Below, piece by piece: positions 17,481 through 30,112 of a stretch of 64,000 nt of DNA. The stretch's first letter is position 1. Each line of letters opens with the position of its first letter. The notes under the pieces are model-generated. The model saw nothing but the letters and a program-made list of their open reading frames with translations, did no database searches and was not told where the DNA came from. The DNA is from Epiperipatus broadwayi (taxonomy: Eukaryota; Onychophora; Udeonychophora; Euonychophora; Peripatidae): assembly GCA_028023455.1 (NCBI GenBank), contig JAQFVV010012968.1, positions 300,108 to 364,107 of the forward strand, given 5' to 3'. Made by a program: the position numbers and the translations under genes.

Positions 17481-18061
17481 AACTTATAAATTGGGTTGGA
17501 GCAGTGAATGGGTTTGATCATTCATAAGTTACACGAAATACATAGCATTCTCAAGGCAATGACAAAACTCTCCACTCATCATCAAAACTGCAATCTAACC
17601 AACCAAACTCCAACGATCAACCATCCAATCAAACCTCTAAAATCATAGACTTTTTTACAAAATGAACTCCCCAAACACACATGAGACTACTATTCCATAA
17701 TTCATCACTATTACTATGCCTATCCTATCTGGCAATAAATCATTTTAATGTTCCACAAAAAAAATTCTATTATTTATTTCACCTTTGTCTTAAGTTGTGA
17801 TATTCATCTCTATTTTCAAAATTGATAAAACAAAACAAGCTGTTTTATGGCTGTACCCATTTTATCATCATCAATGAATAATTAAATCATATTAAACATC
17901 ATCATCTAAAATAAGACTGTTTGGCCAAGAAAATTTTGTAAGACAAAAAAAAAAAATTTTACTGAAAAAAAAATTTTACTAAAAAAAAATTTCTCTATTT
18001 TTAACCACACATCTCCTATCATTCTATAGACTCTCTTTTTCAGGTATATGGTAAAATATCA

Positions 18062-18080
18062 GGCCCCAGTTGGGTGTCCA
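18062..18080 (-). promoter_or_regulatory. Primer-binding site of E copy 1
   Basis: The minus strand reads TGGACACCCAACTGGGGCC, one base after the LTR. It is identical in copy 2. It resembles the known tRNA-Lys type PBS (TGGCGCCCAACGTGGGGC) but differs at several positions, so the primer tRNA is only suggested. Confidence 0.8.
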
Positions 18081-18081
18081 T

Positions 18082-21000
18082 TGTAACAAAATTAAAGGTC
18101 GTCACAAATAGATATTACAATAACCGAGTTCATATGTAATCCATATTAAAGAATCATAACATTTAAACATTATAAGTTAGATTTCTCAAATATTCCACTA
18201 TCAATAATTATAAGCAAATTATCAATAACAAGTATTATAACTCAGGTATATGAAATCACGTGAGGTGAGTACACTAGTAATTCAATAAAATATAACTCAG
18301 GTATACAGACAGTAGATCTTATCCACTTTCATTTCTTGGTTTGATGTTAAGTGCATGTTTAAACAAATACTAAGTGAATATGGTCTAGCAGGGTGCCACT
18401 AGATTATCTGAATCTAGACACAGTTATATCTAATAACCTTTTCACATGTACCGGGTTTGAATCCCTTCTTGGTACTTTATTTCTAATAAAATGGGAGATT
18501 TTGCTTTTTGAGCCATATCACTATACGCACTAATATTTAGGTAAAAGTAAAACATCTATAAACCAAAGTGGAGTATATTAGACATAAATCATTTCTCAGA
18601 TCTTAGCATAACAAATGTGTTTCAATATTTTTATAAGTTTACTAGCTCAGATTATATATAACTAATTTAGGATGGCAATTCACTCATCCTTGCATGAAAT
18701 AGATGACGGGATGTGGTTATAATAATACTAAGAAATCACTAAATATTATGAAATTAATATTTATTTATGGCCTTTAAACAGTTAAACAGCTCATTAATTA
18801 AAACGTTGATGACGATGATGATGATGATAATAATAACGATAATGACAAGGGTTTCAACTACAGCTCTAGGACTAAGCCTAAACATAAAACTAATTTTTAT
18901 AAAGAAATTCATAATTATTGCTTAATTTTAGCATATTTACTCATATCTTAAACAACTAATATTCAACCATTGATGATGATGAATGATCACACTTAACAAA
19001 GACTACACTTAATGAAATATATACACCTCGTTTAATAAAACAAACTAATATTTATTACTGCATTTCTAACATATACATAAAAATTTCTAGATAAACATGA
19101 AAATTGACATGAATAATAATAATAATAATAATTGATTATATAACAATCCTCAGATTAATTTCAAGTTCTTCCCCCTTTCCCTTCAAATGTATTTTGTATT
19201 AAGTTGGATGTCACATTGACCATGATTTTCACTCCATGAGAAAAGTATTTCAAGAAAAAAAAATATTATCTGCTCATTAGCACACATACTTTATAAATCT
19301 AACATGTAAGTAGAATGTTAAAAACAATGTTAATAGAATTGAAAGAGCAAGTTTTAGAAACAAATTTTAAATTATTTTCTCCCCCTCTCTTCTACCTCTG
19401 AAATGCTATACTTAACTTGAAACAAAATAATCTAATATTCTAATACTACTTGTTACTTCACATTCACTCGCAATTATACACATATAAAAATATTATTATG
19501 TATGTGCGTGTTTTATCCCATAATAACAAAATATCATTTAAAACCAAAATAATAATAATAATATATTAGTTAAAACTAAAATCATAATACCATAAAAAAA
19601 ATTGTTTTACACATTAATATTTTTCATAACTGTAAAATTAATAAACAAATAATTTTGATACATTCAAGATCATTTATGAAGCTCAAAGTTATTATTAGTA
19701 AGACATTCTTGTTTTTAATCGATCTGAATAGTCTTTAAAAGTTCTTTAAATAAAATATACCACTTTATTGCTAAAATGTTTATTAAGACTCTGATATCAT
19801 AAAGAAAATAGATATAAAAAGTCATATTACCGATCTTTTGTTTGTGGCGAATTTCCAAGGGTTCAAACTTGTCTTGTATAATGTCTATATTTCTGCAGCT
19901 ACCATTTCCGTTTTACATGGGAACAATCTCTTTCTTGAGGTGTATAACTATTTGATGATGATGACTCTATTGAGGTTATTTGCTTTAGTGGACAATTTGG
20001 AAATCATTATATTAATTTTTCTTCTCTTCCTGTCAAGCATGATTCTTTTAGTGGATGAAATACAGCAGTTGTTTTCACATTTATAAATTTTCTTGAGTTT
20101 AAAATCAGTTGTTGGAACAATTAATTGGACTTGATGATTAATATTTATCAGTAGATTAATTCATCTTTCATCGAATGCAGGTGAATGCTTTCTTCCTTCT
20201 ATTAAGAACATCTTATTTCTCTGGTCAGTTGAAAGGTGTAGAATATTATTTTAGACAAAACATCTTTTCTTTCCTATATGATGTGCAGCTTCTCCAGATG
20301 GTCCGGCAAAAAATGGGACATACATATAATTTTTCTAGCCAGTCATTTCTTATATTTTCAACATTCAATTTAATAGTCTAATAATCTGAATCATAATTAC
20401 AATAATAATTCTTCAACTGATTTTTCCAGACAGCTTTTTATATCCAATTTTTAGCTAACTTAACCAATCAGAGATAGTGTCACTTGCTATTTTTGGACAA
20501 ATTCATTTTAATTAGATCTCTAATTTATTTTCAACTAAATTATTTTTCAACTGAAAAGTTTAATCCTTTTTCCAGACACTTTTGTTTTAAAAAAAAAATA
20601 GACTTAATCCTTTTTTTCTTTTTTTTTTTTTTTTTACACCTAGGTAACATTTCAAATTTTGAGCTTCCTTCTTTAGATCTTAAGATAAGACAATTTCAAA
20701 ATTAGAGTTCCCACCCAACTTAAGCTCCCAAAGTGACAAACAATCATTTACAAAAACAAAATTGCTACAAAAATAGATATCTGATTCAACAGATTTCCTC
20801 TTTTAACATAAAATTGTACAAAAAAAATAATTTGACAGATTTAATCCTTCCTTTTCTTTCAATATTTAATAAATGTAAATTTCTGTATGTAATGTACACA
20901 CATACTTCATTATTTCAAATCATTCATAAACTAACATTAAATAATATAATTGCTAGCTTAGTAATTATAACCCTATTATTTAAATTGAATCTGTAACTTT

Positions 21001-21430
21001 TAAATCCCAATTACAATTATAGAAAAGTAAAATAGAAGTATAGAATAAGATATTAGAATTGATCAAGCATAGGTTAGTTTTAAAGAAAGTCAAAGTGTTT
21101 AATATTTGAAATATAAAGCAATTAAATAACTTACACATACACTGCTTATACGTATACGTTATAACTTTGCTTTTTAACAGAAAATTTATATATTAAATGT
21201 GTGTGCTGCTCTTTTTGAGATTTATTAACATACAAACAAGTAAAGCATATAATTGCTGACCCACTCTCTTTCTATCTAAAGCTTTAGAACTGGACTTTGT
21301 AGGGTTTGAACTTGGATGCCCTACAGCTTCTTTTATGGTTATATAAAAATGTGATGATGATTTTTGGTTTTACATTTTCTTACATGCACATTACTATAAA
21401 TTTAGCTAATGACTAAATTGTAATGGCACA
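18082..21430 (-). repeat. LTR of E copy 1 (5' LTR on minus strand)
   Basis: Matches 11550-14871 closely from about 18185 onward. The first 100 bp after TGTAACAAAATTAAAGG are unrelated to the partner LTR. Ends ATGGCACA and then a TA tract. Confidence 0.92.
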
Positions 21431-21448
21431 ATATATATATATATATAT
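21431..21448. repeat. (AT)9 tract at right border of E copy 1
   Basis: Nine AT units directly follow the LTR terminus CACA. Confidence 0.95.
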
Positions 21449-21850
21449 AGTAAAAAATCATTTGAACATTTAATTTATTTAATAATTTGCTTTAAAATCT
21501 TGCCATTTCTATTATTTATTATGTAGAAGAATTGAATGTAAAGACTTGTCTATAGAATAACTTTCTACAAAATATTTTTTTGATCCTCATGGATTTGTAG
21601 TTAAGTACCATAACAAGAATAAATTATTTTATCAATAGACTATACTTGTTATTTTATGCTGACATCTACTAAGTATTTACTTTCTAACAAATAAAGGGTT
21701 TTTATAATTATCTTACTTATATTTGGTTTGAGTTTTATTAGTTTTATTTTTTATTCTCCCATTTCTAACATCTATGTCAAGAAATAATGATATAGGATTA
21801 TATTGCAATAATTGATAATAAACATACTGTATAATGGGGGGAAAGTTATC
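21449..21850. other. Intergenic AT-rich DNA
   Basis: No feature supported. Confidence 0.5.
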
Positions 21851-21858
21851 ACAAACTA

Positions 21859-22234
21859 TTACTGTTTAGCATTGATCCAATATGTGGTGTGTGTTCTCAA
21901 GAAGATGAAACCATAGATCATATTATACACCGGTACCCAAGACTTAAAACACCGAAAGATATAATCATCATCAACTTCAACATAAGATCTGACGTGATTT
22001 TCTCACTTGAAAATGCCAATCATAATGGAACTTTTGCAATAATAAGGCTCTCTACCTTTGTCCTTTATGCCATATGGATAGTGAGATGCAAAACTCTCAT
22101 GGAATTACCCCCACCACAAATCATATACTGTTTTATCAAACACTCAAAAAAAAATCAAGAAACTTGACCAGCTCTTTGCCTCCAGTAAAGTCTTTGATGA
22201 CACCTGGTCTTTAACTGCTCTATCCTTTTTCTGA
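21859..22234 (+). pseudogene. LINE ORF2 C-terminal fragment with zinc-knuckle-like motif
   Basis: The frame reads DPICGVCSQEDETIDHIIH...YP, the pattern of the CxxC...H...C motif (with DETxxH) near the C-terminus of many LINE ORF2 proteins. The last Cys is replaced by Tyr. About 65 further residues follow. A run of nine A's at about 22146 then shifts the frame, and the continuation (LDQLFASSKVFDDTW) ends at a TGA at 22232. No RT core is present upstream, because element E and a featureless gap lie there. The clade is undetermined. Confidence 0.6.
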
Positions 22235-22726
22235 TTGTCAACTCCCACCTACCTAGCACTTTAGATTAGGCAATTTTAAAAGAAAATATTCACGTTTATA
22301 TTAAAAATACTAATACCATTAAACAAGTTCTTAGTTTCTCATATTCTACACAAAATTTTTCATTATACCCAACCACATAAGTGTATAACAATTGTGTTCT
22401 CATAACTTAATCTAGCCAGATGGCAAACATAACATTAATATAATCATGTTATTGTACAATTTATTTATTTATTTTTCTTTTTCAGGATGTAATCACTATT
22501 TATTGTTAATAAATTTTTTTGTTGAAATGAACTATTACTGTTCGTAGTGTTGAAAATTTTATGAATTAATAGGGATAAATGTTATCATCAATTAGGAAGT
22601 AATCTTTTTAGAGGTTGAAACTGATAAATAAGAGCACAGTGATAATTATTTATAATAAGGATTAAGTAGATTTAAAGTACTAAACATCAGATGATCACCG
22701 TTTGTTAACCTTACTCTTTAACTGTT
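22235..22726. other. Intergenic AT-rich DNA
   Basis: May include the 3' UTR of the LINE scrap; no tail or target duplication was identified. Confidence 0.4.
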
Positions 22727-22996
22727 ATTAAAATAGGAAAAACTCTCCATCCAGTAGTGCCACTCAGTGCAAGCCAGATTAAACAATGGATGCCAGAAGA
22801 CGTGCATAAAATCCCTATCTAGTGACTACTCTTTCAAGCTTCTCACTGACAAAGGTCACAAGCCAGATACTAGTCTATGAATATTGAATGAGTAGGCAGT
22901 AGGTAGAGATTTTATGCAGAGGGCTTCTGGCATCAATTGATTGCTCTGGCGTGCACTGAGTGGCACTACTGTATGGAGAGTTTTGCCTGTTTTAAT
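22727..22996. mobile_element. Foldback MITE, about 270 bp
   Basis: The left arm ATTAAAATAGGAAAAACTC...AGTAGTGCCACTCAGTGCA...GATGCCAGAAG and the complementary right arm pair over roughly 90-100 bp with scattered mismatches. The interior (about 22830-22900) is unpaired. No coding capacity. Confidence 0.8.
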
Positions 22997-24289
22997 AGAT
23001 TAAAAGTAGATGTTATATGAGGCATAATATAAGCAATATAATAAAGTAAAGAAAGAAAATAAAAGAAATTTCGTTGCATTATCATTTGATTACTTTGTAT
23101 TTATATTTTATTATTTTAAGATGTTAAAGTTTCAAAACAAATATCTTTATTTGCGAAAAGGAAGAGCATATTTAATTATCTTTCGAATAAATATGTGGTT
23201 TTAAATTATATTAGTGAAACTGCCAATTGCTGGTTTCATCTGATGTTTAATTTCCCTTAGGAAGTAATGTACTGTATTTGTTGCAGAAGTCTGTTTATGT
23301 TTTTATGCATCTAGATTTTATATATAAAACAATTCAAAAAATGTTTGCTAGTTTATTTATGTTTTTAGTAGCGGAGTTCTCAGTTGGTGAAATGAGCTCA
23401 GTAGATAATTTATAATCATTGCAAAATAAAAGCTTTAGCATTCATTTCATTTCCTCAGTTAAAATCAAAAGCAAACAAATTGACGCTGGATTTCTTTTTG
23501 AGGCATGATAGAAAGAAAATTGATTAAATTTAACTAACCTCAAGTTTTTATTGAATGAAACTGTTTTTTAAGAAACAGATCTCCACCTATTCGTAAATCT
23601 TCTTACATAACTCAATGTTTTGTGTGTATATATTTACAAAATAAGTCTGACACATACAAGTGTTATAAACAACCTTTATATAGTGCACTGCGTTGGGAAA
23701 TGTTTATTAAGCATCATTCATAGAGAAATAGTGAAAGATAATGCATTATTTATCAGGCTTCTTCTACTTAAAAAATGCTGATACATAATTATCTATTTGG
23801 CTATAGACCAGCTCCATGAAAAAAAAAATCTAAAATTGATTAAAAATATTGTGCACAAGAGCTCCTAGTAATATCATTTTATCATTTTGATGGTTTCATT
23901 TTTATAGACTGATATGTATATATAACACCACTTCTAAACCAGTATAGTCATTTTAATTCCAAGAAAGAAAGAGAAAAAAATGTTTGTTCTAGAAACGAAG
24001 CACAAAGATATCCACCTATAGAAAACGTAGGTCTATTTTTTATATACTTGATATTTTACAATGGTCTCTTTTATTTTTTTCAGTAGAAAACTTACTTTTT
24101 TTTAACTATTGCAAAACCATATTTTTGTATTCTATTCTCTGCCATATCTTTTCATTTGAAACAACTGACATTGCATTTTTTAGACTTCATTTGAGAATAC
24201 CATTATAATGTTGATGGGATTTACTTTTCTCAAGAAACTATGCTCTAGTTCACTATAAAACCTGTTTTAGGAAACTTTACATTGATCCT
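22997..24289. other. Intergenic AT-rich DNA
   Basis: No gene, repeat pair or transposon end recognised. Confidence 0.4.
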
Positions 24290-24850
24290 TCATTTTATAT
24301 GTCCATTCCAATAAAGATGTGATTGATCAATAGTGGACTGTATGGTGTGGGATCCAAAAAGCTGAAAAAGGCTTTTATTTTTATTTTATGACTATGCCAT
24401 TATATTTTTAAAATTTTTATAGAGGTTCCTTAAATGAAACTTATTGAATGTTCTAATATGGTGCTAGTAAGATGTCCAAATCTCACTTCCATATAATAAA
24501 TGAGGAACTAATAAGGGAAAATATTAGCTCTATATATAGCTAACTTAATTGCAATAGTTATTTTATTGTGATGATAAAATATATCTTTTAACTTATTAAA
24601 AGGAGCACATTGAAATCTATGATGTACCTCAACATTTAAATCCATCATTTGTAAAATTTTCAAGGTATTTGAACTGGTTTAGTTTACATTCTCTAATTGG
24701 TAATCATTCAAGTTAAAAGTTGCTGAGGACTGTTCTTTCATCACAGGCTGATAATAAATTTTATTTTTTGAATATTAATCACTAACCCCAAATTTTCATA
24801 TGTTTCATTCCAAACAGTGTTTACATTCTGTAAATCACTTTTGACCTGTA
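24290..24850 (-). pseudogene. Decayed LINE reverse-transcriptase C-terminal fragment
   Basis: Minus-strand translation gives AIKLAIYRAN, then after a single frame change LLYGSEIWT. This is the hallmark connection region after the RT palm in many LINEs (K...YR...LLYGSE.W). Upstream (24530-24830) a frame with stops reads FNLNDYQLENVN...FNKLKDIFYHHNK, the usual preceding segment. Several stops and at least one frameshift make it a clear relic. The palm itself is missing. The clade is not resolved. Confidence 0.65.
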
Positions 24851-26046
24851 GAAACATCATAAATATATGCATACTGTAAGATATTTTAAAAATTTATCTG
24901 TCAACCCTTGTTTGTATGATTACACTACAGTACGTATAATTGATTTTATTTACAATTTTTGTTGTAGTTTCAAGTTTTATTTTAATCATAGCTGATGGAT
25001 ATTTATTGTGAGGATTTGTTGTTTGTTGATTTTTTCATGTTTTTAAGTTTTTCTTTGCTCTGTTCTATTCTGATAGTATAAGTCCAACTTTTCTTATTAT
25101 TGATTATTTAAATCAAGTATTTTTCTGTTTGTGAAAGTGGGGTAATAATAGTTTAATTTGATTAAGAGGTAATCTTGCTAGAAATATATGTAAGAAGGTC
25201 AATTAATTGAAGGGGTTATTTTTTTTGATATGTGTCCAAAGTAGTTTAATAGTACTTTTTCAGTGATATAATGAACCCAGAATTTTGTTGGAGTGGAATA
25301 ATCTCTATGCTATGGTTTCAAATTCTTCCATATGAATATGTGAATCAGGATGATAGTGGTATATCTGTAACCATCCCTTGACTTTTGTAGAAAATTGGGA
25401 ATGCAGTGTTCTTATACATAATATTAATAGTTCCATTATAAATCTATAATATAAGTTATCCTGGTTTGTAGGCTATCATATTATATTAATGGATACATTT
25501 GTGAATATTTTTTTCATGTCAAAAATTACTAGGATACCACTTCACTCTATTTTTATATTATTGATTGATTTTGAAAATCTTTAGGATTCTGTAGCCAAGA
25601 ACTGTATTTTATATGTCAAAAAATTAAGAAACTGGAGAAGAAATCTTGACATATCTTATTGATGATAGAAATAGTTCAACACATAAAACAGGCATATTTA
25701 AAGGACATTAAATCTGTAACTAATAAATGTGTGTAATAAATAGATTTAAATGCTAAAAATATAATAAAAATGTTGTATGTTTTTTTTATAATTTTATTTA
25801 TGATGTTATAAAGCAACATATTTACTAAAAATAGGCATCGCAATTTGAAATATGTAAGTTGAAATTATGTCATTTAGTAAATTCTTATTTTGCATTGATA
25901 CTTTGTTTTGTTATATCATGATGAAAGTAGTTATCAAAATATACATAGTATTCCTATTAAATTCCTAATATTTTATACATTTATATAGAGAGAAATGATT
26001 TTTTCAAATACATTACAAAATATTTTATATAATGAAATTTTATTAT
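24851..26046. other. Intergenic AT-rich DNA
   Basis: A short phrase near 25660 (GATGATAGAAATAGTTCAACA) resembles the Penelope-like tail near 38302, but it is too short to call. Confidence 0.4.
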
Positions 26047-26212
26047 TATATACATATAAACAAAAACATGGAATAAACTCTACAATAGACAATATAACAA
26101 TAGAAATAGAAATACTACTCAGGATAATGTAATGTCATAAGTTGGCTATAGTTATTATTTATTTTTTAACATTGTTATACTGTAGAGTTTATTCCAGTGT
26201 ATTTTGTTTATT
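26047..26212. repeat. Foldback element, about 165 bp
   Basis: GGAATAAACTCTACA...ATATAACAAT on the left pairs with the complementary right arm ATTGTTATACTGTAGAGTTTATTCC. Arms are about 45 bp, the loop about 70 bp. No coding. Confidence 0.7.
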
Positions 26213-28334
26213 ATATTTATTTTATCTTATTATATATATTGGTCAGCCATTCTAAACTTTAATTGTATACATGATTGTTGTCAAAAAAATGTCAAATAGA
26301 TTTTTTTCCCTACTAAATTTCCAGAATTGTATATGTTTACGCAGAAAGCAATAAATGTTTCAAATATATTACATATTTTTTTAACTGTTTTAGATTTCAG
26401 GCGCCATATTAAATTTTTAAAAAAACTGACCTGAGACACAATTTTCACAATAACTTCAGTTTTAATTATGTTAAAGCAAAAAATATTACATTTATATAAA
26501 CTAGAAAGATGAAAGAAAACAATAACTCTAAGACAAATAGTGATAATCATTTAAAAAATAAAGAAAAAAGAAATTTCAATATCTGACATAATTATTACTT
26601 TATTATTTGTTCATAGTTTCTAATTCATCATTAACTAAGTTTAAATTACATCTTCATTGATAATTTCTTTGCTTTCCTCACAAAATTATCATTCAAACCA
26701 TATGTAATATGTCTTACCGAGATAATCCATAGCTTCAGAATCTCCAAAAGTATTCACATAAGAATTCTTCGTTTTTATCTAGTACCCCAAAAGTTATCAA
26801 AATTCAAAGGTATCTATAAAAAAAAGATTAATCCTAATAAAAGATACAAAACAAATCATTTCCAGAAGATAGATATGCATTTGTCATCATAGCAATTGGC
26901 TATTGTCTGTATCACTGATTAAATTAGTTTTATCTCTTCATTCTTTATGAATACCAGTAATGTTTATATTCTTTATGCACACTTGTTATGCTATCTTCTT
27001 ATATTTATTATATCACATAGCTATCATTTATTTGCATATAGTTCATTTGTTAGCTATAGACTTGAAAATAATGTGATGAAAGATATGACAAAACTAGTGA
27101 CTCCACAGATGAGTATCAAGGCATAGGCAAGAATCAGAATTTGATTCTTTGCTTGCATATGAAATCTTTCTGTACATTTTATTATTAGTTTTGTAAATCA
27201 TTATTTGTTATACAACACACAAGAGTAAACACAACCATACTATATAAACATAGTAATAAATAATAAATTATTAAACCTTTTGAGAATCATTATTTTTATA
27301 AAATAAGTTTATTTTTATAAAATAAGTGGATTATATTAGAACACAAAATTGCTGTACATAATGAATTCATATGAGCATGAATTTATATAGATACTACTAT
27401 AAATGCAGATTAAGAAAAATTAAATGATTTTTTCAAATAATTAACAAAAAAAAATATTCAAAAAATTAAAATTGTATACTTATGAGACCATATTCTGCAA
27501 TTACATTTAGACTCTATGGAATGCTTTGTTTGTGAATCAGTGTCATTTTAATCCAATAAAGGCATATGTTTACGCCGATAAAACTTTTCTGTTTTATTGT
27601 TTCGTGAAAATTATAAAATTGATATAAAAAAAAATTAAATGCGCCAGTTACTATAAAAAAAAAAAAAGTCAAATTTTCATCAGATTCTAGAAAGCTAAGT
27701 AAAAAATGTATAAAATGCCTTTATTTCTGTTGAAGTCATGCTTATAGTCTTTACATCATTAAAAAAAGAAAACATTTTGACCAGTCAAATAAGATGCAAA
27801 AGTCACCCACATAATGATAGGTAGCAGTTAATAATATTTCTAACATTATATATATTTATTATAATAAATAAAAAAATTGAAAAATTTGCAATACTGTGAT
27901 TTCTTATGTTATAAATGTAAATGGCAGTGCTTTGTTCTCTATATTGCATCTATATTGGCATTTAAAAGAGGGCCCTCCTTTTGAATGCAATCGATCCTGT
28001 TAGTTAACAATTGACATGGGGCAGTTAGATTTTATTAACTACTGTATTAACCTTATGTGCTTTCTAATTAAACATTTAAAAATAAATAATTCCTTATGTT
28101 TAAATATTTCCATATATATATTGGTATTTATATACTTTAATATTATATATTGTTGTTCCTAAATGGCTAAGCCTACTAATATATGGAGTATCTGAATTAA
28201 GTTCAGGCCCATATGATTTTTTCAGTTGGAGAGCTGACTTTAAAGACATGGAGATGTCTAAAAGTTTCAGATCTTTTTATAACAATTAACTTTTAGATAA
28301 ATGCTTTGGTTGAGTTGGTTTTTTAAATCTAATG
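26213..28334. other. Intergenic AT-rich DNA
   Basis: A short tandem duplication of TTTTTATAAAATAAGT lies at about 27293-27328. The open frame at 26281-26550 (minus) has no recognisable feature. Confidence 0.4.
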
Positions 28335-28394
28335 TCCCAACTCCTCACTGAAGAGACCCATAGGTCGAAACCGGTCTGGGGATGGGGACAATTC
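28335..28394 (+). ncRNA. Hammerhead ribozyme, type I, Penelope/retrozyme-like
   Basis: All catalytic-core elements are in place. CTGAAGA is followed by a perfect 4-bp stem II (GACC-CATA-GGTC), then GAAA, a minimal stem III (CC/GG) and the cleavage triplet GTC at about 28374-28376. The flanks GTCCCAACTCCTCA and TGGGGATGGGGAC pair as stem I. A very short stem III is known from hammerheads of Penelope-like elements and retrozymes. No RT or GIY-YIG sequence is recognisable nearby, so this is a stranded terminal fragment or a small non-autonomous element. Activity is predicted only. Confidence 0.8.
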
Positions 28395-29819
28395 AAGATA
28401 AAAATGACATGAATTACAATGCAACCTTTGTCTATGAAAACCATTACTTCAACATTTATATTATACCAACTGAAGTTTGAGATGAGTTTCAGTATGTAAT
28501 AAAATGTTACTCATATTTTTTTTCTTTCTTGTGTGATTTTCACAGTGAATAAGTTAACCTTAGATTCATCAAATTGTGTTGCTATGACAATGATAATATT
28601 GATATAAAAATTGTTTATTATTAATTGTATCGTATAAGATTGTGAATTGACTTTATTCATTTAGAAATGGATATATGAATAACAAAGCTTATAATTTGAA
28701 TAAAATTATTATTTTTTCTTCATTATATATTTTCTTTACGGCATTCAACATAATAGATTACAAATAATATATCTAAATGTTTAATATAGCTAGTATATTT
28801 GTTGCTTTATTTGTATAATATTATATTTGAAAGATATGTGTAAAAAGTTTATTTCCATTGCATTCTTAATTATTTAATTTATGTTTGACTGAAAGGATTT
28901 TATTTGTTTCTTAAAAATGTAAATGTTTGTTATATATAATAATTGTGATTTTTTTTATTTGTCATTATTTTGTAATAAAATTTTTATTTATGGAATTTTG
29001 GCTAGATTTGATTAAATAGTGAATAAAGACTATTACTATAGTTACTTTGATGCTAAAAAAAAGTTTATAAATAAAATCAAGCAGATTAAATGCTCTCTCT
29101 ACTTTTACTTCAATAGAAACAAATCTTAATTGTTTCTTATGATTTTTTTCATTTATTTTTAAAACTAAATGATTGAAAAATGGTTAAAATAATCAACTGA
29201 TAAGAAACAATATTCCCCCACAACTGTACAGTGTGCCAAAAGATTTATGAAGGATGACAATTTATTATAAAAAACAAAAAGTAAATTGAAAATTAATTAT
29301 TAGCATTTCAAAACCATCAGAATCGTTCTTCAATTTAGCAAAAAAAAACAACAGATATTACTTGCTTTTCAATGATGAGATCTAAATATTAACAACAGAA
29401 AAATGTACATAAAGATTATGTTTACCTATTGACATAATGTTATAAACTTGATGTATTACTTATACATGGGATAAAAACTAATTGACTTTCCATAGCATCA
29501 TAATGGATGAAACTAACATATCTGTTCACTTGTAATGTTTTATATATTGAGTACTTGCTTAATGAAATTATATCTGCATTACATTATCATGTATGTAAAT
29601 TAGTCTTTGGATACTTATAATCTTATATAGATCAAATATTACCTAATGAAAAGATAATTTTGATATTTGGAAAATAATGGAATTCACAATATGTACTTCA
29701 AATTTTATAGCTTTTTATAATATTTGTATTTTTTTCTGGAAAAATAAAACAATGTAGGATCACAGTTTAAAAAAGTATTAGAACCACTATACTGTTTTAG
29801 AAAGGCCATATTTAAAGAC
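28395..29819. other. Intergenic AT-rich DNA
   Basis: No feature supported. Confidence 0.4.
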
Positions 29820-30112
29820 TAATACTGAAGTTGTCAAAATAAGGGTCATAGATCACATGACCCTATTCTCTTAAGCTTGTAAGTTATAAACAATGAGGAT
29901 TGCCAATTTCTCAACAAGATTTGTGATAAATGCTCAGCCAGAGTCAGCATTTAAAATATCTCTGTCAGGAACCCCCCACCCAAACCTCTGACCATGGTTA
30001 TGGGTTTGGGGGGGGTCCTGACAGAGATATTTTTAATGCTGGCTCAGGCTGAGCATTTATCACAAAGCTTGTTGAGGAATTGGCAATCCTCCTTGTTTAA
30101 TACTGAAGTTGT
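29820..30112. repeat. GC-richer foldback insertion with 15-bp direct repeats
   Basis: Arms of about 100 bp (about 29886-29985 and 30002-30101) are near-perfect complements and include ATCTCTGTCAGGA and a C-run/G-run block. TAATACTGAAGTTGT occurs directly repeated at 29820-29834 and 30098-30112. About 50 bases with their own small hairpin (GGGTCAT...ATGACCC) lie between the left repeat and the left arm. Confidence 0.85.

Larger units (their letters stand above)
16740..18061 (-). other. 5' leader of E copy 1
   Basis: About 1.3 kb between the PBS and the ORF. It holds a small open frame (16875-17084) and three imperfect tandem units at about 17193-17480. Poly-A/poly-T stretches lie near 17940-18000. 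The rest shows no structure by eye. Confidence 0.6.

Noticed and set aside
25600-25690. Possible third Penelope-like tail
   Set aside because: Only about 20 bases resemble the tail near 38302; too short to support.
26281-26550. 89-codon minus-strand frame
   Set aside because: No recognisable motif and a composition typical of random AT-rich sequence.
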